From NCBI GenBank assembly GCA_946061345.1, contig CAMGRA010000005.1, positions 1 through 23,993 of the forward strand: a stretch of DNA of 23,993 nucleotides. The letters are read 5' to 3'. The translations under genes were made by a program, and so were the position numbers. Shown one piece after another: positions 1 through 7,017 of this stretch. Each line of letters begins with the position of its first letter. The stretch's first letter is position 1. This DNA comes from an uncultured Clostridia bacterium (GTDB lineage Bacteria > Bacillota > Clostridia > Oscillospirales > Oscillospiraceae). Below the pieces are notes generated by a model, which saw only the letters and a program-made list of their open reading frames with translations, was not told the DNA's origin and searched no databases.

Positions 1-1619
1 TTTCCGGCATGCCCGAATTGAAGCCGGAGACGCAGAAGCTCAAGCGGGGAGAGGCTGCGGCGGAGGCTGCGGAGATTTCCCAGGAAATTGAAAAACAGGC
101 GGAGGAAGCCGCGCAGGAATATGTATTCCCGTCCGTTTCGCTGTTGACCATGCGCCGTCAGGGCATAGTGGACGCGACTGGGGAGATGCGCGAAAACTCC
201 GAGCGGCTTGCAGACACGCTGAAGAGCTTCGGTATCGAGCCGCATATCGTCAACGTGATCCGGGGACCATCGGTCACCCGCTATGAGCTGGAGCTGGACC
301 GTGGTGTGAAGCTCTCAAAGATCACCAATCTGGCCGATGATATCGCTCTTTCTCTGGGCGCGACAGGCGTCCGTATCTCTGCTATCCCGGACAAGGTCTC
401 TGTGGTCGGCATCGAGGTACCCAATAAGACCGTCAATACCGTCTACGCCCGGGAGGTCATCGACTCGCCGGAATTCCGCAACAGCAAATCCAAGATCTCC
501 TTTGCCGTCGGTAAGGACATCAGCGGCAATTGCATCGTCGGCGACATCTCCAGACTGCCCCATATGCTCATTGCCGGTACCACCGGCTCGGGCAAATCCG
601 TGTGCATGAACACGCTGATCCTGTCCCTGCTCTACAAGGCCAAGCCCGATGAGGTCAAGCTTATCATGGTCGACCCGAAGATGGTCGAACTTGGCATTTA
701 TAACGGGATTCCACATCTTTTGATTCCCGTTGTCACCGACCCGAAGAAGGCTGCCGGCGCTTTGCAGTGGACCGTCACGGAAATGATGCGCCGCTACCGT
801 CTTATGTCTGAGGAGGGTGTTCGCGATCTGGAGTCCTATAACAAGGCCATCTACAACGACCCGGATCAGCAGAAGCTGCCGCAGGTCGTCGTGGTCATTG
901 ACGAGCTGGCCGATCTGATGCTGGTAGCTGCCAAGGAGGTGGAGGAATCCATCTGTCGTATCGCCCAAATGGGCCGAGCCTCCGGCATTCACCTGGTCAT
1001 CGCCACCCAGCGTCCCTCTGCCGATGTCATTACCGGCCTGATGAAGGCCAATATTCCGTCGAGAATTGCCTTCGCTGTCTCCTCCGCCATGGAATCGCGT
1101 ATCATTCTGGACACTCAGGGCGCGGAAAAGCTGGTGGGCAAGGGCGATATGCTCTTTGCGCCTCTGGGGCAGGGCAAGCCCAAGCGCATCCAGGGCTGCT
1201 TCATCAGTGATGAAGAGGTTCAGGCAGTGGTCAATTCCATTAAAAAGCAGTCGGAAAGCAATTATTCCGAGGAGATCATAGAGCAGATCGAGAAATCCGC
1301 CGCCCAGAGCGGCAAGGGCAAGGATGCCTCGGCAGATGCAGGCCATGCTGCAGACAGTGACAGCGGCGACGAACTGCTGCCGGCTGCCGTGGAGGTCATT
1401 TTGGAGACCGGTCAGGCGTCGGTGTCCATGCTCCAGCGCCGGTTGAAGCTGGGCTACGCACGTGCCGCCCGCATCGTCGACGAAATGGAAGAGCGCGGCA
1501 TCGTCGGGCCCTTCGAGGGTGCCAAGCCCCGTCAGCTTTTGATCACCCGTGAGCAGTGGGAGCAGATGCAGAACGGTACCTACGAACCCGATCCTCCCGT
1601 GGAGGAGGAAATTCCATAA
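1..1619 (+). CDS. ftsK: DNA translocase FtsK/SpoIIIE, C-terminal part (5' end outside window)
   Basis: ATP-driven double-stranded DNA pump of the FtsK/SpoIIIE family, which moves chromosomes through the division or sporulation septum. The reading frame is open from base 3, so the ATG at base 9 is probably internal. Family members are usually about 750-800 residues with N-terminal membrane helices, and that part is missing here. About 536 residues are visible. The motor domain has a Walker A motif (GTTGSGKS, near residue 190 of the visible part) and a Walker B motif (VVVVIDELADL, near 295). The last ~75 residues form the winged-helix gamma domain that reads orienting DNA motifs. A low-complexity linker with Ser, Asp and Gly precedes gamma. 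Whether this is the vegetative FtsK or the sporulation SpoIIIE cannot be settled from the motor alone. A hairpin at 1626-1662 follows the stop. Confidence 0.93.
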   Translation, partial: SGMPELKPETQKLKRGEAAAEAAEISQEIEKQAEEAAQEYVFPSVSLLTMRRQGIVDATGEMRENSERLADTLKSFGIEPHIVNVIRGPSVTRYELELDRGVKLSKITNLADDIALSLGATGVRISAIPDKVSVVGIEVPNKTVNTVYAREVIDSPEFRNSKSKISFAVGKDISGNCIVGDISRLPHMLIAGTTGSGKSVCMNTLILSLLYKAKPDEVKLIMVDPKMVELGIYNGIPHLLIPVVTDPKKAAGALQWTVTEMMRRYRLMSEEGVRDLESYNKAIYNDPDQQKLPQVVVVIDELADLMLVAAKEVEESICRIAQMGRASGIHLVIATQRPSADVITGLMKANIPSRIAFAVSSAMESRIILDTQGAEKLVGKGDMLFAPLGQGKPKRIQGCFISDEEVQAVVNSIKKQSESNYSEEIIEQIEKSAAQSGKGKDASADAGHAADSDSGDELLPAAVEVILETGQASVSMLQRRLKLGYARAARIVDEMEERGIVGPFEGAKPRQLLITREQWEQMQNGTYEPDPPVEEEIP

Positions 1620-1625
1620 GTACGA

Positions 1626-1662
1626 AAGAAAAGCGTGGAGGCAAGGAGTCCGCGCTTTTCTT
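1626..1662 (+). terminator. Probable terminator hairpin after the FtsK/SpoIIIE gene
   Basis: A 13-bp stem with one G-U pair (AAGAAAAGCGTGG, 1626-1638, against CCGCGCTTTTCTT, 1650-1662) encloses an 11-nt loop. It begins seven bases after the stop codon. The 3' arm itself carries the T-rich stretch (TTTTCTT), and no separate T-run follows, so termination strength is uncertain. Confidence 0.55.
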
Positions 1663-1675
1663 CCGATAAAATTGC

Positions 1676-1700
1676 GTTGCATCCGAAGAATCGGAGCGAC
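1676..1700 (+). promoter_or_regulatory. Leader stem-loop just before the RBS of the ECF S-component gene
   Basis: GTTGC-A-TCCGA-AGAA-TCGGA-GCGAC folds into a 10-bp hairpin (5 + 5 bp) with a single bulged A and an AGAA tetraloop. It ends three bases before the Shine-Dalgarno sequence AGGAGGT (1704-1710). The position suggests translational control, but I do not recognise a known riboswitch class in it. Confidence 0.4.
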
Positions 1701-1717
1701 AGCAGGAGGTAATTCTT

Positions 1718-2320
1718 TTGAAGCATGAAAAAATCAACCGCATGGTCGGCATCGCGCTCCTTGCGGCACTTGTGGTCATCCTGCAATTGCTTGCGGGCAT
1801 GATTAAAATCGGCACCTTTTCCATTACGCTGACGCTGATCCCCATCATTGTCGGCGCGGCGTTTTACGGCCCCTCGGCGGGTGCGATCCTCGGCGCAGTC
1901 TTCGGCCTGGTCGTCTATATCGGCTGTGTCACCGGCTCGGATGCGGGCGGACAAATGGTCTTCGCGGCAAATCCCTTCCTGTGCTTCCTTGTCGTCATGG
2001 CAAAGGGCACGCTTGCAGGCCTCTGCGCGGGCTTGGTTTACCGTCTTGTGATGAAAGGCCATGATTCCATCGAACGCGGCGTCGTCGCAGTTCTCCTTGC
2101 AGGCATTACGGCTCCCGTTGTGAACACCGGCGTGTTCTGCGTCGGTATGCTGCTGTTTTTCCGCGAGACCCTGCAGGCGTGGGCGGCAGGCTCCGATCTG
2201 TTCAACTACATTATTTTCGGCCTGACCGGTGTAAATTTCCTGATAGAGCTGGGCATCAATATGGTTTGCAGCCCTGCCATCGTCACGATCGTCCGCGCTA
2301 TCCGAAAAAGCAGAGCATAA
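1718..2320 (+). CDS. ECF transporter S component (substrate-binding membrane subunit)
   Basis: Small, very hydrophobic protein of 200 residues with about six predicted membrane helices. It resembles the substrate-specific S subunits of energy-coupling-factor vitamin transporters (ECF_trnsprt-type). Such subunits bind a vitamin or cofactor precursor and dock onto a shared EcfT-EcfA-EcfA' module, which is not encoded here. Family-like features are the N-terminal Met/Leu/Ala-rich helix and the GAAFYGPSAGAILGAVFG segment after the second helix. The start is TTG at 1718: it sits 7 nt after a strong AGGAGGT, while the nearby ATG at 1725 is out of frame. The substrate cannot be told from sequence; folate, riboflavin, pantothenate and queuosine precursors are all transported by related subunits. 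The gene stands alone between structured non-coding segments. Confidence 0.85.
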   Translation: MKHEKINRMVGIALLAALVVILQLLAGMIKIGTFSITLTLIPIIVGAAFYGPSAGAILGAVFGLVVYIGCVTGSDAGGQMVFAANPFLCFLVVMAKGTLAGLCAGLVYRLVMKGHDSIERGVVAVLLAGITAPVVNTGVFCVGMLLFFRETLQAWAAGSDLFNYIIFGLTGVNFLIELGINMVCSPAIVTIVRAIRKSRA

Positions 2321-2381
2321 ATAACGGCACCAGCCTTCCTTGCAGGCGTTTTCGTAGCTGTTCATAAAGTCCCTCAAAAGA

Positions 2382-2416
2382 CATCAGGGCCTCTCCCGAA
2401 AAGGAGAGGCCCTGTT
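2382..2416 (+). repeat. 35-bp direct repeat, copy 1 (hairpin)
   Basis: Identical over 35 bp to 2628-2662. It contains a perfect 12-bp stem (2385-2396 with 2403-2414) and a 6-nt CGAAAA loop. It lies 60 bp after the ECF gene stop and could be its terminator, although this copy is followed by TTCAGTC rather than a T-run. Confidence 0.8.
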
Positions 2417-2448
2417 CAGTCTGTCGAAAAACTATCTTTTGATGAGAA

Positions 2449-2605
2449 GCCTCCCTCTGATGAGGGAGGTGGCAAAAATCTTTGATTTTTGACGGAGGGA
2501 GAGAAAATGCAGCAGATTTTTACTTGTTTCCGATAAAGACAGAACATTTTTATTCTCTCCCCCAGTCACGGCTGATGCCGTGACAGCCCCCTCGTCAGAG
2601 GGGGC
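2449..2605. mobile_element. MITE-like palindromic element with no coding capacity
   Basis: A ~157-bp segment built of hairpins. The two ends are imperfect inverted copies of each other, each forming an 8-bp stem with a 4-nt loop (2450-2469 and 2586-2605). Inside are a 7-bp AT hairpin (2474-2490) and an 8-bp GTCACGGC/GCCGTGAC hairpin with a TGAT loop (2565-2584). GGAGAGAA and TTCTCTCC also face each other near the centre. Similar hairpin-rich elements with CTC-TGATGAGGG-type ends are scattered in gut Firmicutes genomes; that comparison is from memory. No transposase is present. The whole 2321-2788 gap holds only this element, the two flanking hairpins and the spoIIIA upstream region. Confidence 0.6.
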
Positions 2606-2627
2606 CGAGGGACTTTTTTGACACGCT

Positions 2628-2662
2628 CATCAGGGCCTCTCCCGAAAAGGAGAGGCCCTGTT
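2628..2662 (+). repeat. 35-bp direct repeat, copy 2 (hairpin)
   Basis: Exact second copy of the sequence at 2382-2416. Here the 12-bp stem (2631-2642 with 2649-2660) runs directly into six T residues. Confidence 0.8.
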
Positions 2663-2666
2663 TTTT
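2631..2666 (+). terminator. Intrinsic terminator
   Basis: A perfect 12-bp GC-rich stem, a 6-nt loop and TTTTTT immediately after (2661-2666). It insulates the spoIIIA operon from upstream transcription. Confidence 0.85.
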
Positions 2667-2788
2667 GAACACTTTTTCTTTGAAAACTGCCTATGGCCGC
2701 TCCTTTTATTATTTCTTATTTTTACAGTCCACAGCTTTTTGTGCTAATCCTCCGGCCGGGCGCATAGAGTGTTTCGGAAGTGATGAAT

Positions 2789-3667
2789 ATGCAAAAGGAA
2801 ATCAGACAGGCTCTTACCGTCTGTCCGCAGGAGCTGCAGCGTGCGGTAGAGGCCCTTCCGGAAGCGACGCAGCGGCGTATGGAAGAACTGCGGCTGCGCA
2901 TCGGGCGGGAGGCTGCGGTGACGATAGGGGAGCGGGAAGCGCCCCTTGCAGTGAACGTCAGGCCGGAGTGGGTGGAGTCCATTCTGGCATCTGCCACGGG
3001 ACATGCTGTATACTCGGCCCAGGAGATGCTGAAAAACGGCTTTGTGACCCTGCGGGGCGGTCATCGGTTGGGCATCTGCGGCACTGCGGTCTATCAGAAT
3101 GGAACTTTGTCGACTTTGAAGGACATATCTTCCCTGAATCTTCGCATTGCACGGGAACTGAAGGGTATTGGCAACCGTGCTGCTGACTGGCTGTGGACAA
3201 GGCCCCGTTCCACCCTCATCATCGGCCCGCCGGGCAGGGGAAAGACCACGCTGCTTCGCGACCTGATCTTTCAGCTCTCTCAACGCTTTTCCCACCGGGT
3301 CTGTGTTGCCGACGAGCGGATGGAGCTTGCCGCCGTGGTGGACGGCATTCCGCAGTTTGACCTGGGGCCGAAAACCGATGTACTCTCCGGGGTCAAAAAG
3401 GCCCGGGCGGTGGAGATGCTCCTGCGGACCATGAATACCCAATGGATCGCCCTGGACGAGATCACCTCGGAGGAGGATGTGAACGCCATGGTGCGGGCGT
3501 CCTACTGCGGCGTGCGTTTTCTGGCCACAGCCCATGCGGAAACACCGTCGGAGCTTCGCCAGAGGCCGATCTACCGCTCCATGGTGGAGGCGGGCGTCTT
3601 TGAAAACCTCATCGTGATATTACCCGACCGTACTTTACAGCTGGAAAGGATGATCTCCCTTGATTAA
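2789..3667 (+). CDS. spoIIIAA: Stage III sporulation protein AA (SpoIIIAA ATPase)
   Basis: First gene of the eight-gene spoIIIA operon, made in the mother cell during engulfment. The protein resembles secretion ATPases of the type II/IV class and is thought to power the SpoIIIA-SpoIIQ channel between mother cell and forespore. Visible motifs are Walker A (GPPGRGKT, residues ~146-153) and Walker B (WIALDEI, ~218-224). Length is 292 residues, normal for the family. The start is placed at ATG 2789, 8 nt after GGAAG (2776-2780); GTG 2780 and ATG 2783 are in frame but too close to that ribosome site. A weak SigE-like -10 (CATAGAGT, 2763-2770) lies just upstream but is not convincing. The stop overlaps spoIIIAB by 8 nt. 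Confidence 0.95.
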   Translation: MQKEIRQALTVCPQELQRAVEALPEATQRRMEELRLRIGREAAVTIGEREAPLAVNVRPEWVESILASATGHAVYSAQEMLKNGFVTLRGGHRLGICGTAVYQNGTLSTLKDISSLNLRIARELKGIGNRAADWLWTRPRSTLIIGPPGRGKTTLLRDLIFQLSQRFSHRVCVADERMELAAVVDGIPQFDLGPKTDVLSGVKKARAVEMLLRTMNTQWIALDEITSEEDVNAMVRASYCGVRFLATAHAETPSELRQRPIYRSMVEAGVFENLIVILPDRTLQLERMISLD

Positions 3668-4166
3668 ATGGATCGGCGCAGGTTTGATCTTATTGGGCGC
3701 AGGCGGCTTTGGACTGGGAAAGGCGGCAAAGTTCTACCGCCAGATGTGGCAGCTCCGCTCCTTTTCCAACGCCCTGGAGATCCTGAAATGTGAGCTAAAC
3801 TATACGCTTTTGCCGCTGCCGGAGCTTTGCCGCGTGACGGCGGAGCGTTCCGAGCGGGTCTGTGCAGGTGTTTTGCGGGATTATGCGCGGCTGTTGGAGC
3901 AGGGAAGTCCGCGAAAAATGGCGGCTGCGGCCTGTCTGGAGAATAAGGCTCTCAGTCTGCCGGAGGAAGCGCAGACGGCCCTCCTTGACCTGTTTTCTTC
4001 CATGGGGCGCTACGATCTCGACGGCGAAAACCGGTTGCTGAGCCGTACACAGCTTCGGCTGGAGGCCGCCATTCGTACCGGCGAGGCAGAAAAACGGCCC
4101 ATGGTCAAGGGCTATGCAGCGTTGGGTCTCTGCACGGGAGCCGCCCTGGCGATCCTGCTGATTTAG
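3660..4166 (+). CDS. spoIIIAB: Stage III sporulation protein AB
   Basis: Membrane component of the SpoIIIA complex, related to GspF-type platform proteins of secretion systems. The 168 residues include an N-terminal membrane helix (residues ~4-22) and a C-terminal one (~149-168) around a helical soluble domain, which is the family layout. The start is TTG at 3660, inside the end of spoIIIAA, preceded by GGAAAGGA (3643-3650) at 9-nt spacing. The overlap implies translational coupling with SpoIIIAA. The next gene begins one base after the stop. Confidence 0.92.
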   Translation: MIKWIGAGLILLGAGGFGLGKAAKFYRQMWQLRSFSNALEILKCELNYTLLPLPELCRVTAERSERVCAGVLRDYARLLEQGSPRKMAAAACLENKALSLPEEAQTALLDLFSSMGRYDLDGENRLLSRTQLRLEAAIRTGEAEKRPMVKGYAALGLCTGAALAILLI

Positions 4167-4167
4167 C

Positions 4168-4362
4168 ATGGATATTGATCTCATCTTCAAAATTGCAGCC
4201 GTCGGCATCATCGTCTCCATTCTCAACCAGGTTCTGGTCCGTTCGGGCCGCGAGGAACAGGCCACCATGACCACGCTGGCAGGGCTGGTCGTAGTTCTGC
4301 TCATTGTGGTGCAGAAGGTGGCCCAACTGTTCGATCTGGTGAAGAATCTGTTTGACTTCTGA
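4168..4362 (+). CDS. spoIIIAC: Stage III sporulation protein AC
   Basis: Tiny (64 residues) membrane protein with two predicted helices joined by a short polar loop containing RSGREEQA. The length, the two-helix hairpin and the position between AB and AD are typical of SpoIIIAC. It is part of the membrane platform of the SpoIIIA channel. Its stop codon and the spoIIIAD start share the sequence TGATG, so the two genes are probably translated together. Confidence 0.93.
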   Translation: MDIDLIFKIAAVGIIVSILNQVLVRSGREEQATMTTLAGLVVVLLIVVQKVAQLFDLVKNLFDF

Positions 4363-4757
4363 TGGCAGTTTTTTTACAGGCGGCGGTGCTGGGCGTACTC
4401 ACCGTGATACTGACCACCCTGTTCAAGCAGAAAAACGCAGAGCTTGCGCTGTTACTGACCCTCGCCGGTTGTGTCATTATCGGCATTTTGCTGGTACAGC
4501 TTGCAGAGCCGGTAGTGACCTTTTTGTCCAAGCTGCGGAATTTGGCCGGACTGGACTCGGAACTGATGACGCCCATGCTCAAAACCGTCGGCATCGGCAT
4601 TTTGACTCAAATCGGAGCCAACATCTGCAGTGATGCGGGGGAGAATGCCATCGGTCGGCTCATTGAGGTCTGCGGCGGGATTCTGGCGCTCTATGTGGCG
4701 CTGCCTCTTTTGGAGGCGGTCATTGACACGATAGAAACCATGGCAGGAGGATATTGA
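4362..4757 (+). CDS. spoIIIAD: Stage III sporulation protein AD
   Basis: Membrane protein of 131 residues with about four hydrophobic segments, homologous in its first half to SpoIIIAC and forming part of the same channel platform. It starts by TGATG overlap with spoIIIAC and ends GGA-TAT-TGA at 4757. In most spoIIIA operons AE follows directly. Here a palindromic insertion of about 150 bp separates them, while the AGGAGG at 4745-4750 inside the end of AD is left facing the inserted sequence. Confidence 0.93.
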   Translation: MAVFLQAAVLGVLTVILTTLFKQKNAELALLLTLAGCVIIGILLVQLAEPVVTFLSKLRNLAGLDSELMTPMLKTVGIGILTQIGANICSDAGENAIGRLIEVCGGILALYVALPLLEAVIDTIETMAGGY

Positions 4758-4918
4758 TGTGCCGATTCATTTTGAATAGAAATAGGTGCTTGCATGGCAC
4801 ATCAATATTTTTTTCGCCATTTCGCTTGATGCTGCGCGGCAATCGCGAAATATGGCTATTGATTGCTCCCCCCACGCCATCCGCTGCATCATTCAAAATT
4901 ATATTGAGGGAGCAATAA
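4757..4918 (+). CDS. Possible 53-codon small ORF filling the AD-AE gap (doubtful)
   Basis: Begins with an ATG overlapping the spoIIIAD stop (TGATG), 6 nt after AGGAGG (4745-4750), and runs without a stop to TAA 4916-4918, two bases before the spoIIIAE ATG. The predicted peptide starts MCRFILNRNRCL and has a hydrophobic middle (IWLLIAPP). It matches no family I know. Base and codon use are much more AT-rich than the neighbours, and the whole frame lies in palindromic inserted DNA. The frame is probably a by-product of the insertion. Ribosomes starting here would nevertheless read through to the spoIIIAE start and could keep translation coupled. Confidence 0.25.
   Translation: MCRFILNRNRCLHGTSIFFSPFRLMLRGNREIWLLIAPPTPSAASFKIILREQ
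4758..4907. mobile_element. Palindromic MITE-like insertion within the spoIIIA operon
   Basis: AT-rich segment bracketed by a 7-bp direct repeat ATATTGA (4751-4757 and 4901-4907), consistent with a target-site duplication. Removing one repeat plus the segment would restore ...GGATATTGA-GGGAGCAATAAT-ATG, which puts spoIIIAE 12 nt after the spoIIIAD stop with a good RBS. Secondary structure is dense. There is a perfect 13-bp inverted repeat (4751-4763 with 4796-4808), a bulged stem GCCATTTCGC/GCGAAATATGGC (4816-4825 with 4845-4856) enclosed by ATCAATA/TATTGAT, and a 9-bp stem (4862-4870 with 4908-4916) that pairs with the spoIIIAE RBS. No transposase is encoded. Confidence 0.55.
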
Positions 4919-4919
4919 T

Positions 4920-6017
4920 ATGCGGCGAATTTTGCTGTTTCTGATTCTTTTGGCGCTGCTGACGGCCCGGGTCACAGCGGCGGACGACCTTACAGTGGAC
5001 GCTGAGGGCATGGGCTTGGATACGGAGATTCTAGAGGAAGGACTGACTGACGAAGCTGCGGAGGCTCTGGCAGGCATTTCGCCGGAGGGGGACATCGACT
5101 TCTGGGGAAAGGTGAAGGACCTGTTTTTCAGCGCCCTTTCCAAGGTCGACGGAAGCTTTTACGACGGGCTGAAGCTCTGCGCCATCCTCATTGCCATCGT
5201 TACCCTCTGCGCAGTGGTACAGATGCTAGGCACCGGGAAGCTTCAGACCTCCGTCCTTGTAGTGGGTGCCCTGGGGATTTCCGCGGCGGTTTTAGGCACC
5301 TTTTCCTCTATGCTCAGGTTGGCAGAAAGCACGGTGCAGGAATTGACGGACTATTGCGGCTTTTTGCTGCCGGTCCTGGCCTCCACGGCAGCTCTCAGCG
5401 GCAGCATGACAGCCTCCACGGCCCTCTACGCCGGAACGATGTTCTTCTCTCAACTTTTGATGCGGCTGATCTGTAAGATTCTGCTGCCCTGCGTCTATTT
5501 TTATCTGGCGGTGGCGACGGCAGAGGCAGCCCTGTCGGAAAGCGCCCTGACGGAGCTGCGGGAACTGATCGGCTGGCTGATCTCCAAAAGCCTACGGATC
5601 CTCCTGTATGTATTTCTGGCCTACATGACCGCCACCGGCGTCATCAGCGGCAGTGCGGACGCGTCTGCGTTAAAAGCGACAAAGGCCGCAGTCTCCGGCA
5701 TGGTTCCCGTTGTGGGCGGCATCCTCTCGGACGCATCGGAGACGATCCTTGCCGGTGCGGCGATCCTGAAAAACTCCGTGGGTGTTTTTGGAATGTTGGC
5801 GGTTTTGGCCACCTGTCTGCTGCCCTTTCTCAAGGTGGGCGTTCATTATCTGCTGCTGAAGCTCACCGCCGCCGTCTGCGGAAGCGTTGGCTGCAAGGAG
5901 CATACGGGACTTCTCAAAAACTGTTCGACAGCCATGGGCTATCTGCTGGCCATGTGCGGCACGTGCAGTCTGCTGCTGCTCATTTCAGGCATCTGTTTTT
6001 TGAAGGTGGCAGTCTGA
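4920..6017 (+). CDS. spoIIIAE: Stage III sporulation protein AE
   Basis: Polytopic membrane protein of 365 residues and the largest membrane component of the SpoIIIA channel. An N-terminal signal-like helix (residues ~1-21, ending near TARVTAADD) is followed by an acidic external stretch, then about seven hydrophobic helices. This matches the SpoIIIAE family, which is often nearer 400 residues. The RBS is GAGGGAG (4906-4912), 7 nt before the ATG. GGGAGCAAT within and just after it can pair with ATTGCTCCC at 4862-4870 in the inserted DNA, which could weaken initiation. The stop overlaps the spoIIIAF start (TGATG). Confidence 0.93.
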   Translation: MRRILLFLILLALLTARVTAADDLTVDAEGMGLDTEILEEGLTDEAAEALAGISPEGDIDFWGKVKDLFFSALSKVDGSFYDGLKLCAILIAIVTLCAVVQMLGTGKLQTSVLVVGALGISAAVLGTFSSMLRLAESTVQELTDYCGFLLPVLASTAALSGSMTASTALYAGTMFFSQLLMRLICKILLPCVYFYLAVATAEAALSESALTELRELIGWLISKSLRILLYVFLAYMTATGVISGSADASALKATKAAVSGMVPVVGGILSDASETILAGAAILKNSVGVFGMLAVLATCLLPFLKVGVHYLLLKLTAAVCGSVGCKEHTGLLKNCSTAMGYLLAMCGTCSLLLLISGICFLKVAV

Positions 6018-6499
6018 TGGAGGGAATCAAAGGTTATCTGGTGTCCATCGTTGCGGCCTGTATGCTGACGGTGGTGGCAAACGTACTGGTGCAGAAAAGT
6101 CCGCTGCGGAAGATCGTCCGGCTTATCGGTGGGATTCTGATCCTTTTGGTGGCGGTGATGCCCCTGCTCCGTCTGGATATGAGCCGGATCGTGGACTATT
6201 TACAGGGCAGCGAGTATTCCTTTGACACCTCTGCTGTGGAGCAGACATGGCAGAGCCAGCTCTCGGAACACATAAAGCAGACCACGGAAACATACATTGA
6301 AAATGAGGCGGACCGCCTGGGCGCGACGGTGCAGGCGACGGTGACGCTGACGGAGGAGGAATACCCCGTGCCGTGCCACGCGGTCCTCATCGGTACGGTG
6401 GATGCCGACCAGATGGAGGCGCTGAGCGAGTACATGGAAACCTCCCTCGTCATCCCACGGACAGAGCAGGAGTGGAGATTGTATGGAACGGGTGAATGA
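6017..6499 (+). CDS. spoIIIAF: Stage III sporulation protein AF
   Basis: Protein of 160 residues with two N-terminal membrane helices (about residues 7-24 and 36-52), followed by a soluble region containing a ring-building-type fold in the family. The chosen start, ATG 6017, overlaps the spoIIIAE stop (TGATG); an upstream in-frame ATG at 5954 lies deep inside spoIIIAE and is rejected. The C-terminal 17 nt overlap the start of spoIIIAG. SpoIIIAF is a component of the mother-cell side of the feeding-tube channel. Confidence 0.92.
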   Translation: MEGIKGYLVSIVAACMLTVVANVLVQKSPLRKIVRLIGGILILLVAVMPLLRLDMSRIVDYLQGSEYSFDTSAVEQTWQSQLSEHIKQTTETYIENEADRLGATVQATVTLTEEEYPVPCHAVLIGTVDADQMEALSEYMETSLVIPRTEQEWRLYGTGE

Positions 6500-7004
6500 G
6501 CTTCCCAAAAAAATTTTGGCAGGACTGAAAAAATACAAGTATGCGGTGCTGGTCGTGCTGCTGGGTGTCGCTCTCATGCTGCTGCCCTTTGGCAAAAAGG
6601 AGGAAACACCTGAAGCAGAGGTGCAGGAGGACCCACTTACGGACGAGGCCTACGCTCAGACCCTGGAACAGCGCTTAGAGGACATGCTCTGTCAGGTCAG
6701 CGGTGCCGGTCAGGTGCGGGTGATGCTCACACTGCAAACCGGCAGCCGTACCGAATATCAGACGGACACCCAAATCAGCGACAGCGGGACCCAGAGCCAG
6801 GAAGAAAGGAAAACGGTGATTTTGTCCGAGGGGAGCGCATATGATAAAGCAGCAGTATCCGCAGTGCAGTATCCGCGCTTTCAAGGGGCGCTGATCCTCT
6901 GCCAGGGAGCGGACCAAAGCACTGTTCGGCTTTCTCTGGTCAACGCGGTTGCCGCACTGACCGGCTTGAGCAGTGGTCAAATCACAGTAATCAAAATGAA
7001 ATGA
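6483..7004 (+). CDS. spoIIIAG: Stage III sporulation protein AG
   Basis: Ring-forming protein of 173 residues anchored by one N-terminal helix (~residues 20-37). In the family, SpoIIIAG assembles into a large ring in the intermembrane space with SpoIIIAH and SpoIIQ. The soluble part has a YscJ/FliF-like ring-building region split by a polar insertion rich in Gln, Ser and Thr (~residues 80-105), as known for AG. It is shorter than the Bacillus protein (about 230), which is common in Clostridia. The start lies inside spoIIIAF with GGAG upstream, giving a 17-nt overlap. Confidence 0.92.
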   Translation: MERVNELPKKILAGLKKYKYAVLVVLLGVALMLLPFGKKEETPEAEVQEDPLTDEAYAQTLEQRLEDMLCQVSGAGQVRVMLTLQTGSRTEYQTDTQISDSGTQSQEERKTVILSEGSAYDKAAVSAVQYPRFQGALILCQGADQSTVRLSLVNAVAALTGLSSGQITVIKMK

Positions 7005-7017
7005 TGGAGGAATCGCA

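Noticed and set aside
315..1682. 455-codon minus-strand open frame
   Set aside because: Antisense to the FtsK/SpoIIIE gene with no recognisable motifs.
2763..2770. CATAGAGT as a SigE -10 for spoIIIA
   Set aside because: Only a partial match with no good -35 at the right distance, and transcription would start almost at the RBS. A SigE promoter is expected from biology but not demonstrated here.
2665..3186. 173-codon plus-strand frame starting before spoIIIAA
   Set aside because: Overlaps spoIIIAA out of frame, composition is not protein-like, and the SpoIIIAA frame carries the Walker motifs.
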